NCBI GenBank assembly: GCA_963082875.1
Contig: OY720100.1
Coordinates: 2,914,001 to 2,978,000 of the forward strand
Direction of reading: 5' to 3'
Length of the DNA: 64,000 nucleotides
Source of the DNA: Corella eumyota
Taxonomy: Eukaryota > Chordata > Ascidiacea > Phlebobranchia > Corellidae
In this document: piece after piece, positions 1 through 9,949 of the stretch
Position numbering within the stretch: the first letter of the stretch is position 1
Layout of the letters: the number at the start of each line of letters is the position of its first letter
Program-made: the position numbers and the translations under genes
The notes under the pieces: generated by a model
Told to the model about the DNA's origin: nothing
Database searches by the model: none
Seen by the model: the letters and a program-made list of their open reading frames with translations, nothing else

Positions 1-2649
1 TGATCAACTCTTTTGTTTGTTGTCGACAATAATGTTGGAATCGGAGCTCCCTCAGCGCCTATTGGATGATTGCTTGCCACTACTAGAGGGTTGGCTAATG
101 TATTAAACAACACAGGGGGTGGCATTGAAGATACAATTTGAGAAATAGGCAGTGTTGGTGGGGGAATAGTGCTTGGAAAAGGAAGTGAAACAGTAGGTTG
201 AAATGGTGTATATGGTTTTTGATTTTGGCTTGAAACAGTTTGTTGTAAATTAGGAGGTGGACCCAGGTGATTTGGTCTTATTTGTTGTTGTTGTTGTGTT
301 GATATATTGGGTGGGGGACCAAGAATGCCCAAGCCTCCAAAATATGGGGGGCGACCTTGGATTAGCACAGGTCGATTCATGTTGGGTCTAATCATGGGGC
401 GAGAGAATGATGAAAATTGTTGTATTCCTCCACGTTGAAAGTTTCGGCGGTTTCCATTCATAAAATCTAAAAAATTAAATAGATAACAAAAATACTTTTA
501 TCACAAATATTTAAAAATAATTGAGATACAGCAACAAAAATTAATAATATACTTTGTCGATTTTGTTGCTGGCCTCTATTTTTCATTCCCTGTCCTCTCC
601 CTCTTTGTCCTCCCCTTCCACGCCCTCTTCTACTTCTTCTCTCCATCTCCTCTTTATCAAAGTCCTCCAATTGTTTCTGTGCTTCCTCAGACAGCTCCAA
701 GGTATCTGGAATTTCTCGTTTATCAGAAGGTTGGTTTCTAAAATATGAATAACATAGTTCATATATTTTATTAATTATAGTCAATGGAGGTAATTATTGA
801 AAGGTTTTTGTATTAAATCTTATCTGGTTTTTAAATTTGCTCCATGAAACATATAGTGCCAGCAATAATCTACACAAGTTTTATAAAAGTAGGAAACCTT
901 TAGTCTTAATTTTAAACATATTAAATCGGTTTAACATAAATGGTTCACCTTGTTGTAGGTAAATTAGATTTTGATGTTCGCTCTGACTTAAATCTTCCAC
1001 CTCGATCATCCTCGTCTTCATCAGACTCCTCCAGGTCATCTAAAGATTAAAACAACAATATAATTAAAAAAGTATTTGACCGACTTAAAAAAGATGAGGA
1101 AATGAGTGCAAATTATCAGAAAGAATTAGTGAGGACTGTAAATTTAAAAAAAAAATTGATGTGGCGTGTACAGAACATAAATATCTAAAAAAATCTAAAA
1201 CATTTTTTCAGATAATTGATTGTAACATGAAAACATTACATGTAGTGCTATAACAACATACCATATTGTTCATCTCCATCCAAAACACTAGCATCTATTT
1301 GATCATCATCATTGTCATGCTATAAAAAATAACACAATTTCAATAAAGGTATGTCACTATTTCATAAATTTAAAAATATGTAGAAATTTAGAAATAAAAA
1401 ATGTTTGTGAAAAAAAAATTTTTTTTGACTTACCAACAAGTTTGTTTCACTTTCTACTTCAGCCTCGGTTGAAGAAATCGACTTTTTTACTCGTTTTACT
1501 GGAATTTCATCTTCTAAATCATTATCAACAGCATTATTCTCTGACACAACTTCACTTAGAGTTTCATTTTTATTTTTCTCTTGAAATACGGGGTCTAAAT
1601 CACTTCTTGTTTCTTCAACAGGAACAGGAATATTTTTGTTATCAATTTCTTGAGATTCACTTTGATTATATGATACTTGTTTTATTTCGCAAACTGGAGG
1701 ATCCGGGGAATTTGCAACAAATGCTGATTCTTCTTCTTCTTCACTTCCATACAAAAGCTCATTCTCATCCAAATCTTCATCTAAGATGTCGTCTTTCTGT
1801 GATCAGAAAAAAATAGGCTTTTTGTAAAAAATTTATTAATTTTTTACTATTTTTTTTTCAGTATACAACAGACATACATTGTTTAAGGAATAAATAAATT
1901 GCCAACCAAATTATACAATATGAGTAATAAAGACAAACGAACATTCATATTACAATCTGCTGATGAAAAAATAAAGTGGACAATACTAAAGTACAGGATG
2001 CAGGATAGTGCGGGACATATTAATCGTTAACAAAAATTCACAGAATGCAAGACAGATGGGCATTTTTGTTCTTTACTGCAGGATAAATACGGTTTTTACC
2101 TAAAGGACTGAGGAAAAATGCCAGATTGACTTTAAAGGCCAAGGAATGATGTAAAAATAACTATAAAGTGCAAGGAAAGATTAGGGAAGGGTATAAAAAT
2201 TTTGTCTTTTTCTGCATTCAGCGACTTTTTGTTAATGTTTACATACGGTATCGTTATTTCTTGCACCCTGCAACTTCCCGCATCCTGTATTTTAGTACTA
2301 CCCAATACAATTCACGCTGACAACATAATGTTATTGCAGAACTTGCACATAATTTAATTTTCTCTATTTGGTGCTTAAAATTATAATAAATCATTTATAC
2401 CTCTTTGTATACTATTTTCAGTAAACGTTTAGCCATTAATGCCAAAAGTATTGACGCAATCTATATCAGTTTAGTGTGGCCTTGCATATAGAAAGGCTGA
2501 TATAATTCCTTTTTTTAGTTTCAATACGATATTTTATTACACTCAGACATTACATGTCATATTCAGTTAAAAACCCTATTTTATTAGATTATTACCTTTC
2601 TGTAATCACCAGATAAAAGGTCATCATCTTCATCCAAGTAATCAGCCAT
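1..2649 (-). CDS. RBM33-like acidic, RGG- and proline-rich protein (5' part, cut by window start)
   Basis: Six exons are placed: 2596-2649, 1434-1796, 1262-1319, 949-1039, 553-737 and 1-466 (open to the window start). All internal borders read as GT-AG. The start is the ATG at 2649, opening with MADYLDEDDDLLSGDYRK. Exon 2 encodes a very acidic stretch (DDILDEDLDENELLYGSEEE). Exon 4 carries EESDEDEDDRGGRFKSER. Exon 5 has a charged helix (DTLELSEEAQKQLEDFDKEE) followed by an arginine/glycine run (RRGRGRGGQRGRGQG). Exon 6 is rich in proline, asparagine and glutamine with a polyglutamine run. This order (acidic N-terminus, helix, RGG-like basic run, proline-rich part) recalls RBM33, an RNA-binding nuclear protein. 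No RNA-recognition motif is visible because the C-terminal part lies outside. The RBM33 name is an inference from composition and short motifs; any acidic/RGG nuclear protein is an alternative. Confidence 0.55.
1981..2304. repeat. MITE-like inverted-repeat element in intron 1 of the RBM33-like gene
   Basis: The left end reads aatactaaagtacaggatgc. The right end, inverted, reads agtactaaaatacaggatgc, giving imperfect terminal inverted repeats of about 24 bp around 280 bp of non-coding DNA. No open frame lies inside. I did not find a convincing target-site duplication. Confidence 0.5.
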
Positions 2650-4387
2650 TAAAGATATCTGTTAGGCTGCAAACTGACAATAACCAAATTCAAAATATTT
2701 TTTTTGCAAAAAAAAACGACAAAGAGAAAAGCAGAACAAGACCAACAGTGGTTGTGACCGAAAACTGAAACAGCAAACGTAATTAAAAATAGTCTTTTTT
2801 TGTATATCTCTTTATCCTCGATGTGGAAACTTCAAATTCACGACCTAAACATTGAGTAACATCAGTTACTCCGACCCAGTCTTATGTTGCCTTTTAGCAG
2901 TTTGGGATATTATAAAGATTATAATTGCTGGTAATTATGCTGCTGATTAAGTGCTAGCTCAGAAGGAGTTTATACCGTTTATAATGTGTTATTTAAGGGC
3001 GCTACAGCATGAGAGTAGTGGATATTGAACTAAAGACCTCAAGGTGGTGGAGCTAGTGTTCTTACCACTACACCACGCTGCCGGTTTTCTTATCCACTAA
3101 TGCAATAATAAACCTTTTTTTTACAAAAATATTAAATAAAAGATAGATTTTTTAAAAAAAATTGGGACCTAAATTTATATTAATAATTAAAAATTGCTTA
3201 ATTCGCCCATTTTCCTGGATATCGAATTTTTAACACGACATTTTACCAAAATTTGGGCCACTATATTTTTAGAAATTAGGGGGCATTCTCAAAAAAATGT
3301 CTAGAGTAAACGGGTGTTAGAAATCTCTATTGGTGGTAGAATGGTTTTTCGATAACAAATCATTATTTAACTTAATGGCCATCTTTTGGTGTAGGAAAGT
3401 TTTTGAAAACTTATGCTTAAATTTATTACAGGCATTAAATAAAACTTCATTTAATTAAAGTATGAAATTTACAAGTGACTTTTAGGAAAACTAATTATCC
3501 ACAAACACATAAAACAATAAATTATTACAATTTTAAAACGACTTTCATAAATTATCATACAGAAAACTAAAAAAACATGCTTTAAATATATTGCTAATAA
3601 AATTAAATTAACGAATTTAGATACAATATTAAAATCAAAAAAGGAGATTTAACCAAAAATTTAACCGCCATACCTCACGTTAGTAGGAAAATACCGTAAT
3701 CAATTTTACTACAACCACTTAACTATATATTGCGCCTTTATTTTACAAAAATTAAAATTAGGTTTGCCTACAACGTATCATAAAACATCTAACACACTAA
3801 ACACTTTATTTACCATAAAAACAGGTTAGCTACTGGCAATCTAAGCAGGTATTGCAACAATCAAAAGTAGGTTATATAATGCAAGAAATTGAATTTTTGA
3901 TAATAAACTTAAAATAAAAATGAAATAAATGTTTTTGGAAAAATAAAAAAATTAGAGGTCATTTCATATTTCTTTAAACTTAGACCAAAAAAATAACACT
4001 ATATTATTAATATTTTAATTACAAGTACAGGCTAAAAAATTACAAAAACTAGTTGGAAAAAATACATTTTACCATGCTTAGTGCTAATAATTTAATTACA
4101 TTCACTATAATAAGATGTAACAAATAAAACAATGTTAATGTTTAAAGCAACCTTAGCTACTTTGGCAGGGCTGGTATAATATAACAACAAAAACAATGCT
4201 GTTTTAGGAGCCTTGAACTAACAATTATTTAAATGATGTATGAATGTTATATAATGAACTATATTGGACAAAACACATACAAAGCGCAGTGCCTTTTGCT
4301 AGCAGCATATTATGCATTACTACTTCATCAACTACAATTTAAATCCTTAGAAAACATCAATTACTATAACATGCTATATAATTAAAT
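2650..4387. other. Intergenic DNA between the RBM33-like and endophilin-B genes
   Basis: Both neighbours are read from the minus strand, so this interval is the 3' flank of the endophilin gene and the 5' flank of the RBM33-like gene. Apart from the SINE at 2806-3084 it is AT-rich with no open frame or RNA gene that I can support. The RBM33-like promoter should lie just above 2649; no TATA or initiator element stands out. Confidence 0.5.
2806..3084 (-). repeat. tRNA-derived SINE, near full length
   Basis: Read on the minus strand, it starts with a tRNA-like head (ggcagcgtggtgtagtggta, an A-box-like tggtgtagtgg), has a B-box-like segment, a body with gccaaaggcaac-type and ctctatgtttagg-type motifs, and ends in a tail catcgaggataaa. 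The same sequence recurs tens of times in the window in both orientations. Confidence 0.85.
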
Positions 4388-7300
4388 TCAATTAAGGATT
4401 GATACATAAGAAAGTGGTACTTTCCCTTTCGTGGTACCTCTTTGACCCATTAACCAGTCCTTACTTAAACCAGGGGCTTCATGAACAAAAATAATCTAAA
4501 ACAATAAAAAAGATGGTTATAAAAGCATAATATTTAAAATACAGTTAAAAATCAACCTTTTTTGTATAGTTTTATTCTCAATGTGGAAAGGTCGATTTCA
4601 CGATCTGAACATAGAGTAACATCAGTTACTCTGACCCAGTTTCGAGTTACTTTTGGCAGTTTGGGATATTATAGGTTGCTGAATTAGTGGTTTAGCCGGA
4701 GTTCATACTGTTAATGCACCTAACTTTAAGGGCACTACAGCATAAGAACAGTAAGGATCAAACCCAGGACCCCATGTAGTAAAGTCATAAGGCAGCCATG
4801 AGAAACTTGTATGATAAAATAACTTACTTCATCTGCTAGTAGTGATAACTCAGTGGTGTCAGATGCATCATAATCATACAACACTCGAGCCTGTTTTGTG
4901 GATGACAGACTTGTGTATTTGTTATCCACTGCTATATTTCCTACTTGTACGTTGCTTCGACCCGGACCACCAGATTGGTTAAACCTACTGGCTTGAGGTG
5001 ATGATTCACATTTTCTATAATATTAATATTTACTTAAAACTTAGTTACAAAGTTTTAAAATTTGGTAAAAAAACAAACATATATTAAACAAAGAAAGTAT
5101 TCGAGAAATAATTTTTTTGAACCATAGCTAGTTTAATTTTTTATACAAAAAACTGTAAAATTTAATTCAGTTTACCTTAACTGGTCTTGTAAATGTTTCA
5201 TGTGCTGATGACATTTGGCATAATATTCAGTTTGAGCATCTACATATTCATTTAAACATCGAGAATGGTGAGCCTATTTATAAAACAAATAACCATTTAA
5301 TATAATGGAAAAATGTCAATGGTTCAGTATGCAAATTAATCATTGTTGTGGGAAAAGTTGCCCTGTTTAACTAACACAAGAGCAGCACTTGAAATATGTT
5401 TGATTTAAAAAAAGATCAATTTTATTTAAGAAGCCAGTTGTTCAAATTTGATGATTGATTTATATTTAAAACTATATCCGGCATAAATTTTATGGCAATA
5501 TACCTGAGTGCTACTGACTCCTTCCAATAGTAATTTAGTTATTTCTTGTTGTCTGTCAAAATCAGTTTGGGCAATCCTTAGTTCACTTTCAGCCTTTTGT
5601 TAAATGAAAAAATAGATTGTAAATTCATTGAAATACTAATACCTAAATGTTAGTAATTGTAATTTTTGAATTACTTACTATACAGTTCTTAACAAAATTG
5701 CAAGGACAATAAAGTACAAGTAAATATAATATTGCACTATAGAAATTAAAATAAAACTGCATTTGTTAATATTATTTAAGAAATTCTATCTTTAAAAAAA
5801 AAAATTACCAGTTGTCGAGTTTCAAGAGTTTTTGCTTTTTTGACTCGATTCTTGCAAGAATCTAAATCCAATCTCTTTTTCTCTAATGTTTTTTTCTCCT
5901 TCTGTATCGTCCGACAATCCCCTTCCAGAAAGTTGGATAATGGTTGAAGAAAATTCAACATACTTGTTTGCAAGAGTGATTCCTCAGCATGCCCCAGTTT
6001 CATGTGAGTTTGACCGCATTTAATAAGTGATTCACCTAAACAAAGATTTTTATAATATTAACAAAATTTAAGCTTTGTATGAATATATTTTTCGTATAGG
6101 CCTATTTGTATTAAACCTTAGTCATTAAAAACAAGATTAAACTATGATATCATGTCTAGCAATGCTAAAATGTAAGAATTTTCCTTTTTAGGTTATTTTA
6201 ATTTTTATTATTTTAAAGTTTGTCACCATTATGTTTATTTTACAAAATAAAAAACCTGATTCAACAAAATAACAAAAAAGTCTGTTCTTAATATTTTTTA
6301 ATTCTTTTTAAAAAACATTACTAGATGAACAATGTTTGCATATTATTATAAAAAAAAATTGTTGATAACCAAATGTTTTTATTAACAAGTGCAGTGAGTG
6401 ATTATGTCCCTTTTAACATAATTTCAATGCTCTCAACAATTTCATTGGTGATGTAACCATGAATTAAAAACAAACAATAAACATATGTTGTTATTATTTC
6501 CTATAAGTGCTCCCATTGTTATTGGTTATAAATATAGCAGCCGAAAAGAAATTATAAAAACATTTAAAATAATCTAAAAAACAATATATACTATTCATTC
6601 ATGCAGTATATTTAGCTTTAGATATTTAAATATAAATAAATAAATTACCATAACAAGTTCCTGGGCCAAAATCATTGCCAGCTTCAGTCATTGTTAAACC
6701 CAGTTGTTCTGTGTTGTTGATTCTGTCTGGAGGCTTACGATCTAATTTAGAATAAACAAATTCTTCCATTCTCGTGTCTAAATACAATAATTCCTATTTA
6801 CTCCAATTTTAAATATGTTTATTAGGATTTCAATCTTTATTTAATTTGTTTTTATTTACTAGGGTTGGGTTGTAATGCTGCTTCGGTTGAGCTTTTTAGT
6901 TTTTCAGTCCATATTCTTGTTTTATCATATCTTAACTGCAGGGCCTCGAAGTTAGCATCAAACTCAGTTTTTTCAGCACTTCCTAACTTTTCCTCTGTGT
7001 ACTGTAAAAACAATTATCATATGTTAGGTTATTACAAAAGGGAATGTTAAAATTTACAAGTGACACATCAGAAAAAATAAGAAAAACATTTTCTTTACTA
7101 TATAAGCCGATGAGGTACTTTGATTTTTGTATTTATTTATCCTCAATGTTAAAGACCAATTTTAGAGCCCAAATGTATGGTAACTTTGTTATCTTTAACC
7201 CAAATTAGATTGACTTAATCCTGTATAATTTATAAGTACTCATTTCTGACAAAGTAATATGACAGTTAAATTGTCAAGCTACAAGATCTATATAACTACT

Positions 7301-7710
7301 GTTTGTTAAAAACAAACAAAAAATTTTATGCCTTTTTACATCCCAGTCTAAAAGGTAGGGCAGTTTTCAGCGAAATCTTGTGCGTGCAATCCTAAAAAAT
7401 AGTGTTGCTGCGCGTGCACACGCACTTAAATTTTTGGTCTACGCTTAATTTATGTTGCCTATTACACTTTTTTAAACACCAGGCGTGTAAAACGCTATTT
7501 TTAAGCGTGCATTTTTTTAAACAAAAAAAATCTTGTGCGTGCAACTGCCCTACTTTCAAGAATGGTCCACATACACCACAATTGCACATCAACAGTGAAA
7601 AAAAAAATTTAATAAATGCAGACCTGTTTAGCTCTTGAGAACATAGTTGTAGCATCAGAAGTTAGTTGACGCATATCTGGCATGCTTAACTTTGGAACAC
7701 GAAAATCCAT
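4388..7710 (-). CDS. SH3GLB: Endophilin-B (SH3GLB) N-BAR and SH3 domain protein
   Basis: Eight exons: 7624-7710, 6860-7001, 6649-6777, 5809-6035, 5504-5593, 5176-5273, 4828-5014 and 4388-4495. They sum to 1,068 bp, exactly 355 codons plus a stop, close to vertebrate SH3GLB1 (365 residues). The start gives MDFRVPKLSMPDMRQLTSDA. The N-BAR domain follows: YTEEKLGSAEKTEFDANFEA, then RIWTEKL, AALQPNP, FGPGTCYGNALIKCGQTH, and the basic helix KKRLDLDSCKNRVKKAK, all landmark endophilin-B sequences. The C-terminal SH3 domain has ARVLYDYDASDTTELSLLAD, then GLSKDWLMGQRG and KGKVPLSYVSILN. Family members bind and curve membranes and act at mitochondria, endosomes and autophagosomes; those roles are family knowledge. 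A linker of about 40 residues separates the domains. It is read in the same direction as both flanking genes. B1 versus B2 cannot be decided, and the gene may predate that split. Confidence 0.95.
4563..4797 (-). repeat. tRNA-derived SINE, head damaged, in the last endophilin-B intron
   Basis: The tail (ctcaatgtggaaaggtcgat) and body match the family. The tRNA-like end is incomplete and stops near aaggcagcc at 4797. It fills most of the intron between exons 4828-5014 and 4388-4495. Confidence 0.8.
7136..7215 (-). repeat. Degraded SINE tail fragment in endophilin-B intron 1
   Basis: The stretch tttatcctcaatgttaaaga and the following 60 bases resemble the SINE tail and body, but with many differences and no head. 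Fragment only. Confidence 0.4.
7344..7563. repeat. Short hAT-like MITE in endophilin-B intron 1
   Basis: The ends are imperfect inverted repeats containing gtagggcag (7355-7363) and ctgccctac (7545-7553), each followed inward by a cttgtgcgtgcaa-like segment. The interior is rich in gcgtg/cacgc motifs, and its open frames on both strands arise from this symmetry. A related end (agtctgaaaagtagggcag) occurs at 18973-18992. The superfamily is a guess from the cagtct end; no 8-bp duplication was seen. Confidence 0.5.
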
Positions 7711-8051
7711 TATAAAAAAATTACAATTAGACAATCTTATTTCATAAATACAAATTTAGCAGATCTGCAAATACAAAAATTGGGTTAATATTAAATGTTT
7801 TTTTTTATATTTTATTACTAATGATTGTATTAATCTAATCATTATAGCAAATACGAAATATGACACAGTTTCAAGTTAACATATACTAACACTCTAGCTG
7901 TGTCACGTTAAAACTCCAAAATTCCATTTAAAACTCTAATTTTAACACTACAGTCACATTTCTCACAAAAATGATAAATAAGGTTAATTTTAGGCTAGTA
8001 GGTGCGTTAAATAAGTTTACAAATAAAGTTAAGTCCAGCAGTTCGTAGAGA
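7711..8051. promoter_or_regulatory. Upstream region of endophilin-B, up to the edge of the 12-kb element
   Basis: This stretch of about 340 bp separates the endophilin-B start codon from the left inverted repeat at 8052, so the promoter and 5' UTR should lie here or within the repeat. The repeat carries CRE-like TGACGTCA sites, which could therefore act on this gene. No TATA box stands out against the AT-rich background. Inferred from position only. Confidence 0.35.
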
Positions 8052-8320
8052 CACTATGTAAAAGGCGGAGTGCTTGTGCAGAGTGCGGAATGCGAAGTGT
8101 TTTGATTTTTCACTTATGGTGACGTCATCGAAAAAAAATGTTATGTTGGGACGATAATAGCATAAAGTTAACTTATACCATCTGTCCATCTGTGAACTAT
8201 ACCCAGCAGATATTGATAAATAATAATATTTTGACAAAATTATGTATTTCTATTATCAGTTTTTAGGCGGAAATAACGTCATAACCTCTGTGTGTCACAT
8301 TTTTATTGTCACGTTCCCAA
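8052..8320 (+). repeat. Left terminal inverted repeat of the 12-kb block
   Basis: Starts cactatgtaaaaggcggag at 8052 and runs inward past ttaggcggaaataacgtcat to about 8320. It contains a perfect CRE palindrome TGACGTCA at 8120-8127, with another just inside at 8328-8335. Relative to the right copy it has an extra internal gagtgc-type duplication. Confidence 0.75.
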
Positions 8321-8337
8321 CAGTAAGTGACGTCAAT

Positions 8338-9470
8338 CGCTTACATCTGAGTTATTGGTAAAAGTGCTTACCTCTAAAAAATGGGTAAAAGGGCCTACCT
8401 AATAAGGTATAATTAGAAGTGCCTACTTCTGAGATATTGTTGAAAGTGCCCACTCTCGGAGATATTGGAAAAAGTGCCTACCTCTGAGGTATTGGTGAAA
8501 GTGCCCACCCTCTGAGTTATAGGTAAAAGTGCCCACCTCTGAGATATTGTTAAAAGTGCCTACCTCTAAAAAATAGGTAAAAGTGCCCATCCTCCAAGTT
8601 ATGGGTGAAAGTGCCTACCTCTGAGATATTGTTAAAAGTGCCTACCTCTACAGAATAGGTAAAAGTGCCCACCCTCCGAGTTATGGGTGAAAGTGCCCAC
8701 CTCTGAGTTATTGGTAAAAGTACCCATCATCTGAGATATTGTTAAAAGTGCCTACCTCTAAAAAATAGGTAAAAGTGTTTAACCTCTAAGGTATTGGTAA
8801 AAGTGCCTACCTCTGAATTATAGATAAAACCACCTATCTCTAAGTTAAACTTACACAAGCCTTTTTCTGTGTTATAGGTAAAAGAGCCTACCTTAAAATT
8901 GTAGATACAAGTGTTTACTTTAAGGTTAAAGTGCCTACCTCTGAGTTAGAGTGTCTACATCAAAGGTATAGATACAAGTGCCTACTTCTAAGTTGAAGGT
9001 AAGAGTGCCTGCGTCATATGTATACATAAAAGTCCCTACCTCTAAGTTATAGGTAAGAGTGCCTACCTCAAAGTCATAGATACAAGTGCCCACTTTATGG
9101 TTAAAGTGCCTGCCTCCGAGTTTTAGTTAAAAGTGCCTATTTAAAGGTGTCTACTTCTGAGTTGTTGATAAAAGTGCCTGCCTCCAAGTTATAGATAAAA
9201 TTGTCTACCTCTAGGTGAAAGTACATTAATTAAAGTTATAGGTATTAGTAAAATGGCCTACTTCAAAGTTATAGGCAAGTGCTTAGTTGAAGGGGTAAGG
9301 GCCTACTTCAAAAGTATTGGTAAAGGTGCCAAATCTAGGTATAGCTCAACATATAAGTAAAAGTGCTGATGTGGAATAAATTAGTAAAAGAGCTTATGGC
9401 AAAGTTATAGACTAAGTGCCTACCCTGAATTTTAAGTAAAATTACCTATCCCAAAAGATATTTGCAAGGC
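8338..9470. repeat. Minisatellite, 27-28-bp unit, about 40 copies
   Basis: The consensus is gtgcctacctctgagttat followed by aggtaaaa, with frequent variants (gtgcccaccctccgag, taaaaaataggtaaaa). Units are well conserved from 8340 to about 8840 and degrade to the right. Read on the minus strand each unit contains agaggtaggcac, resembling a 5' splice site. No open frame runs through it. Confidence 0.85.
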
Positions 9471-9700
9471 GCCTTGCTTAAGATTAACAGTCTCCAAGTT
9501 TCTGCCTACCTTAGAGCCTAGCTGAAAATTTAAGTACTGCACCTAAACGAGCACAACATAAAAACACAACGCCGAAATCAACACAAAACACCAAAGAAAC
9601 ACAAAACAAAAAAAATATAGCATGGAAAAAATAAAAGTATCGATTTTCGTAGTTAATCAGCAGTAAATATCGTAAGTTTGGTGAATATTATATTTTAATT
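9471..9700. other. Transition between minisatellite and composite array
   Basis: Decaying minisatellite remnants give way near 9550 to an A/C-rich stretch with repeated acaca and aaacac motifs. No gene is seen. Confidence 0.4.
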
Positions 9701-9703
9701 TAC

Positions 9704-9945
9704 CCATCCTACAAGGGTAGGTTTATTAAAGACTTCTGAAGTGATGCTTGTCTGATCCAATTTTTCAGCATGTTTCTTTTGCTTTTGATCCAATTTTTCC
9801 AAATGTTTTTTTGCCTCTGATCCAATTTTTCCAAATGTTAATTTTGCTTAAAGTTAACCACAAACCAATTGTCAAAGTTTTTTGATTGGTTTTTCTTTAT
9901 CTTGGGAAGTTTTTTCTTCCTTAACTTTACAGCTGAATAAATATA
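9704..9945 (-). other. Exon-like lysine-rich open segment with a 33-bp repeat
   Basis: The phrase gatccaattttt recurs at 9754, 9787 and 9819, a 32-33-bp tandem repeat. On the minus strand about 43 codons stay open (KKHLEKLDQKQKKHAEKLDQ, then TSITSEVFNKPTLVGW) and end exactly at a donor-like GGATGG|GTAAAT at 9704. A diverged copy of the whole segment lies at about 11850-11990. Further upstream (9850-9945) the frame shifts between lysine/glutamate-rich alternatives. It may be a relic or fast-evolving exon; no homologue is recognised. Confidence 0.3.
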
Positions 9946-9949
9946 TATT

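Noticed and set aside
467-784. Single 105-codon gene at this position
   Set aside because: Its central part (553-737) is exon 5 of the RBM33-like gene; both ends run into introns.
7392-7655. Cysteine-containing frames of 78 and 87 codons on both strands
   Set aside because: They lie across the inverted-repeat MITE in an endophilin-B intron and arise from its symmetry.
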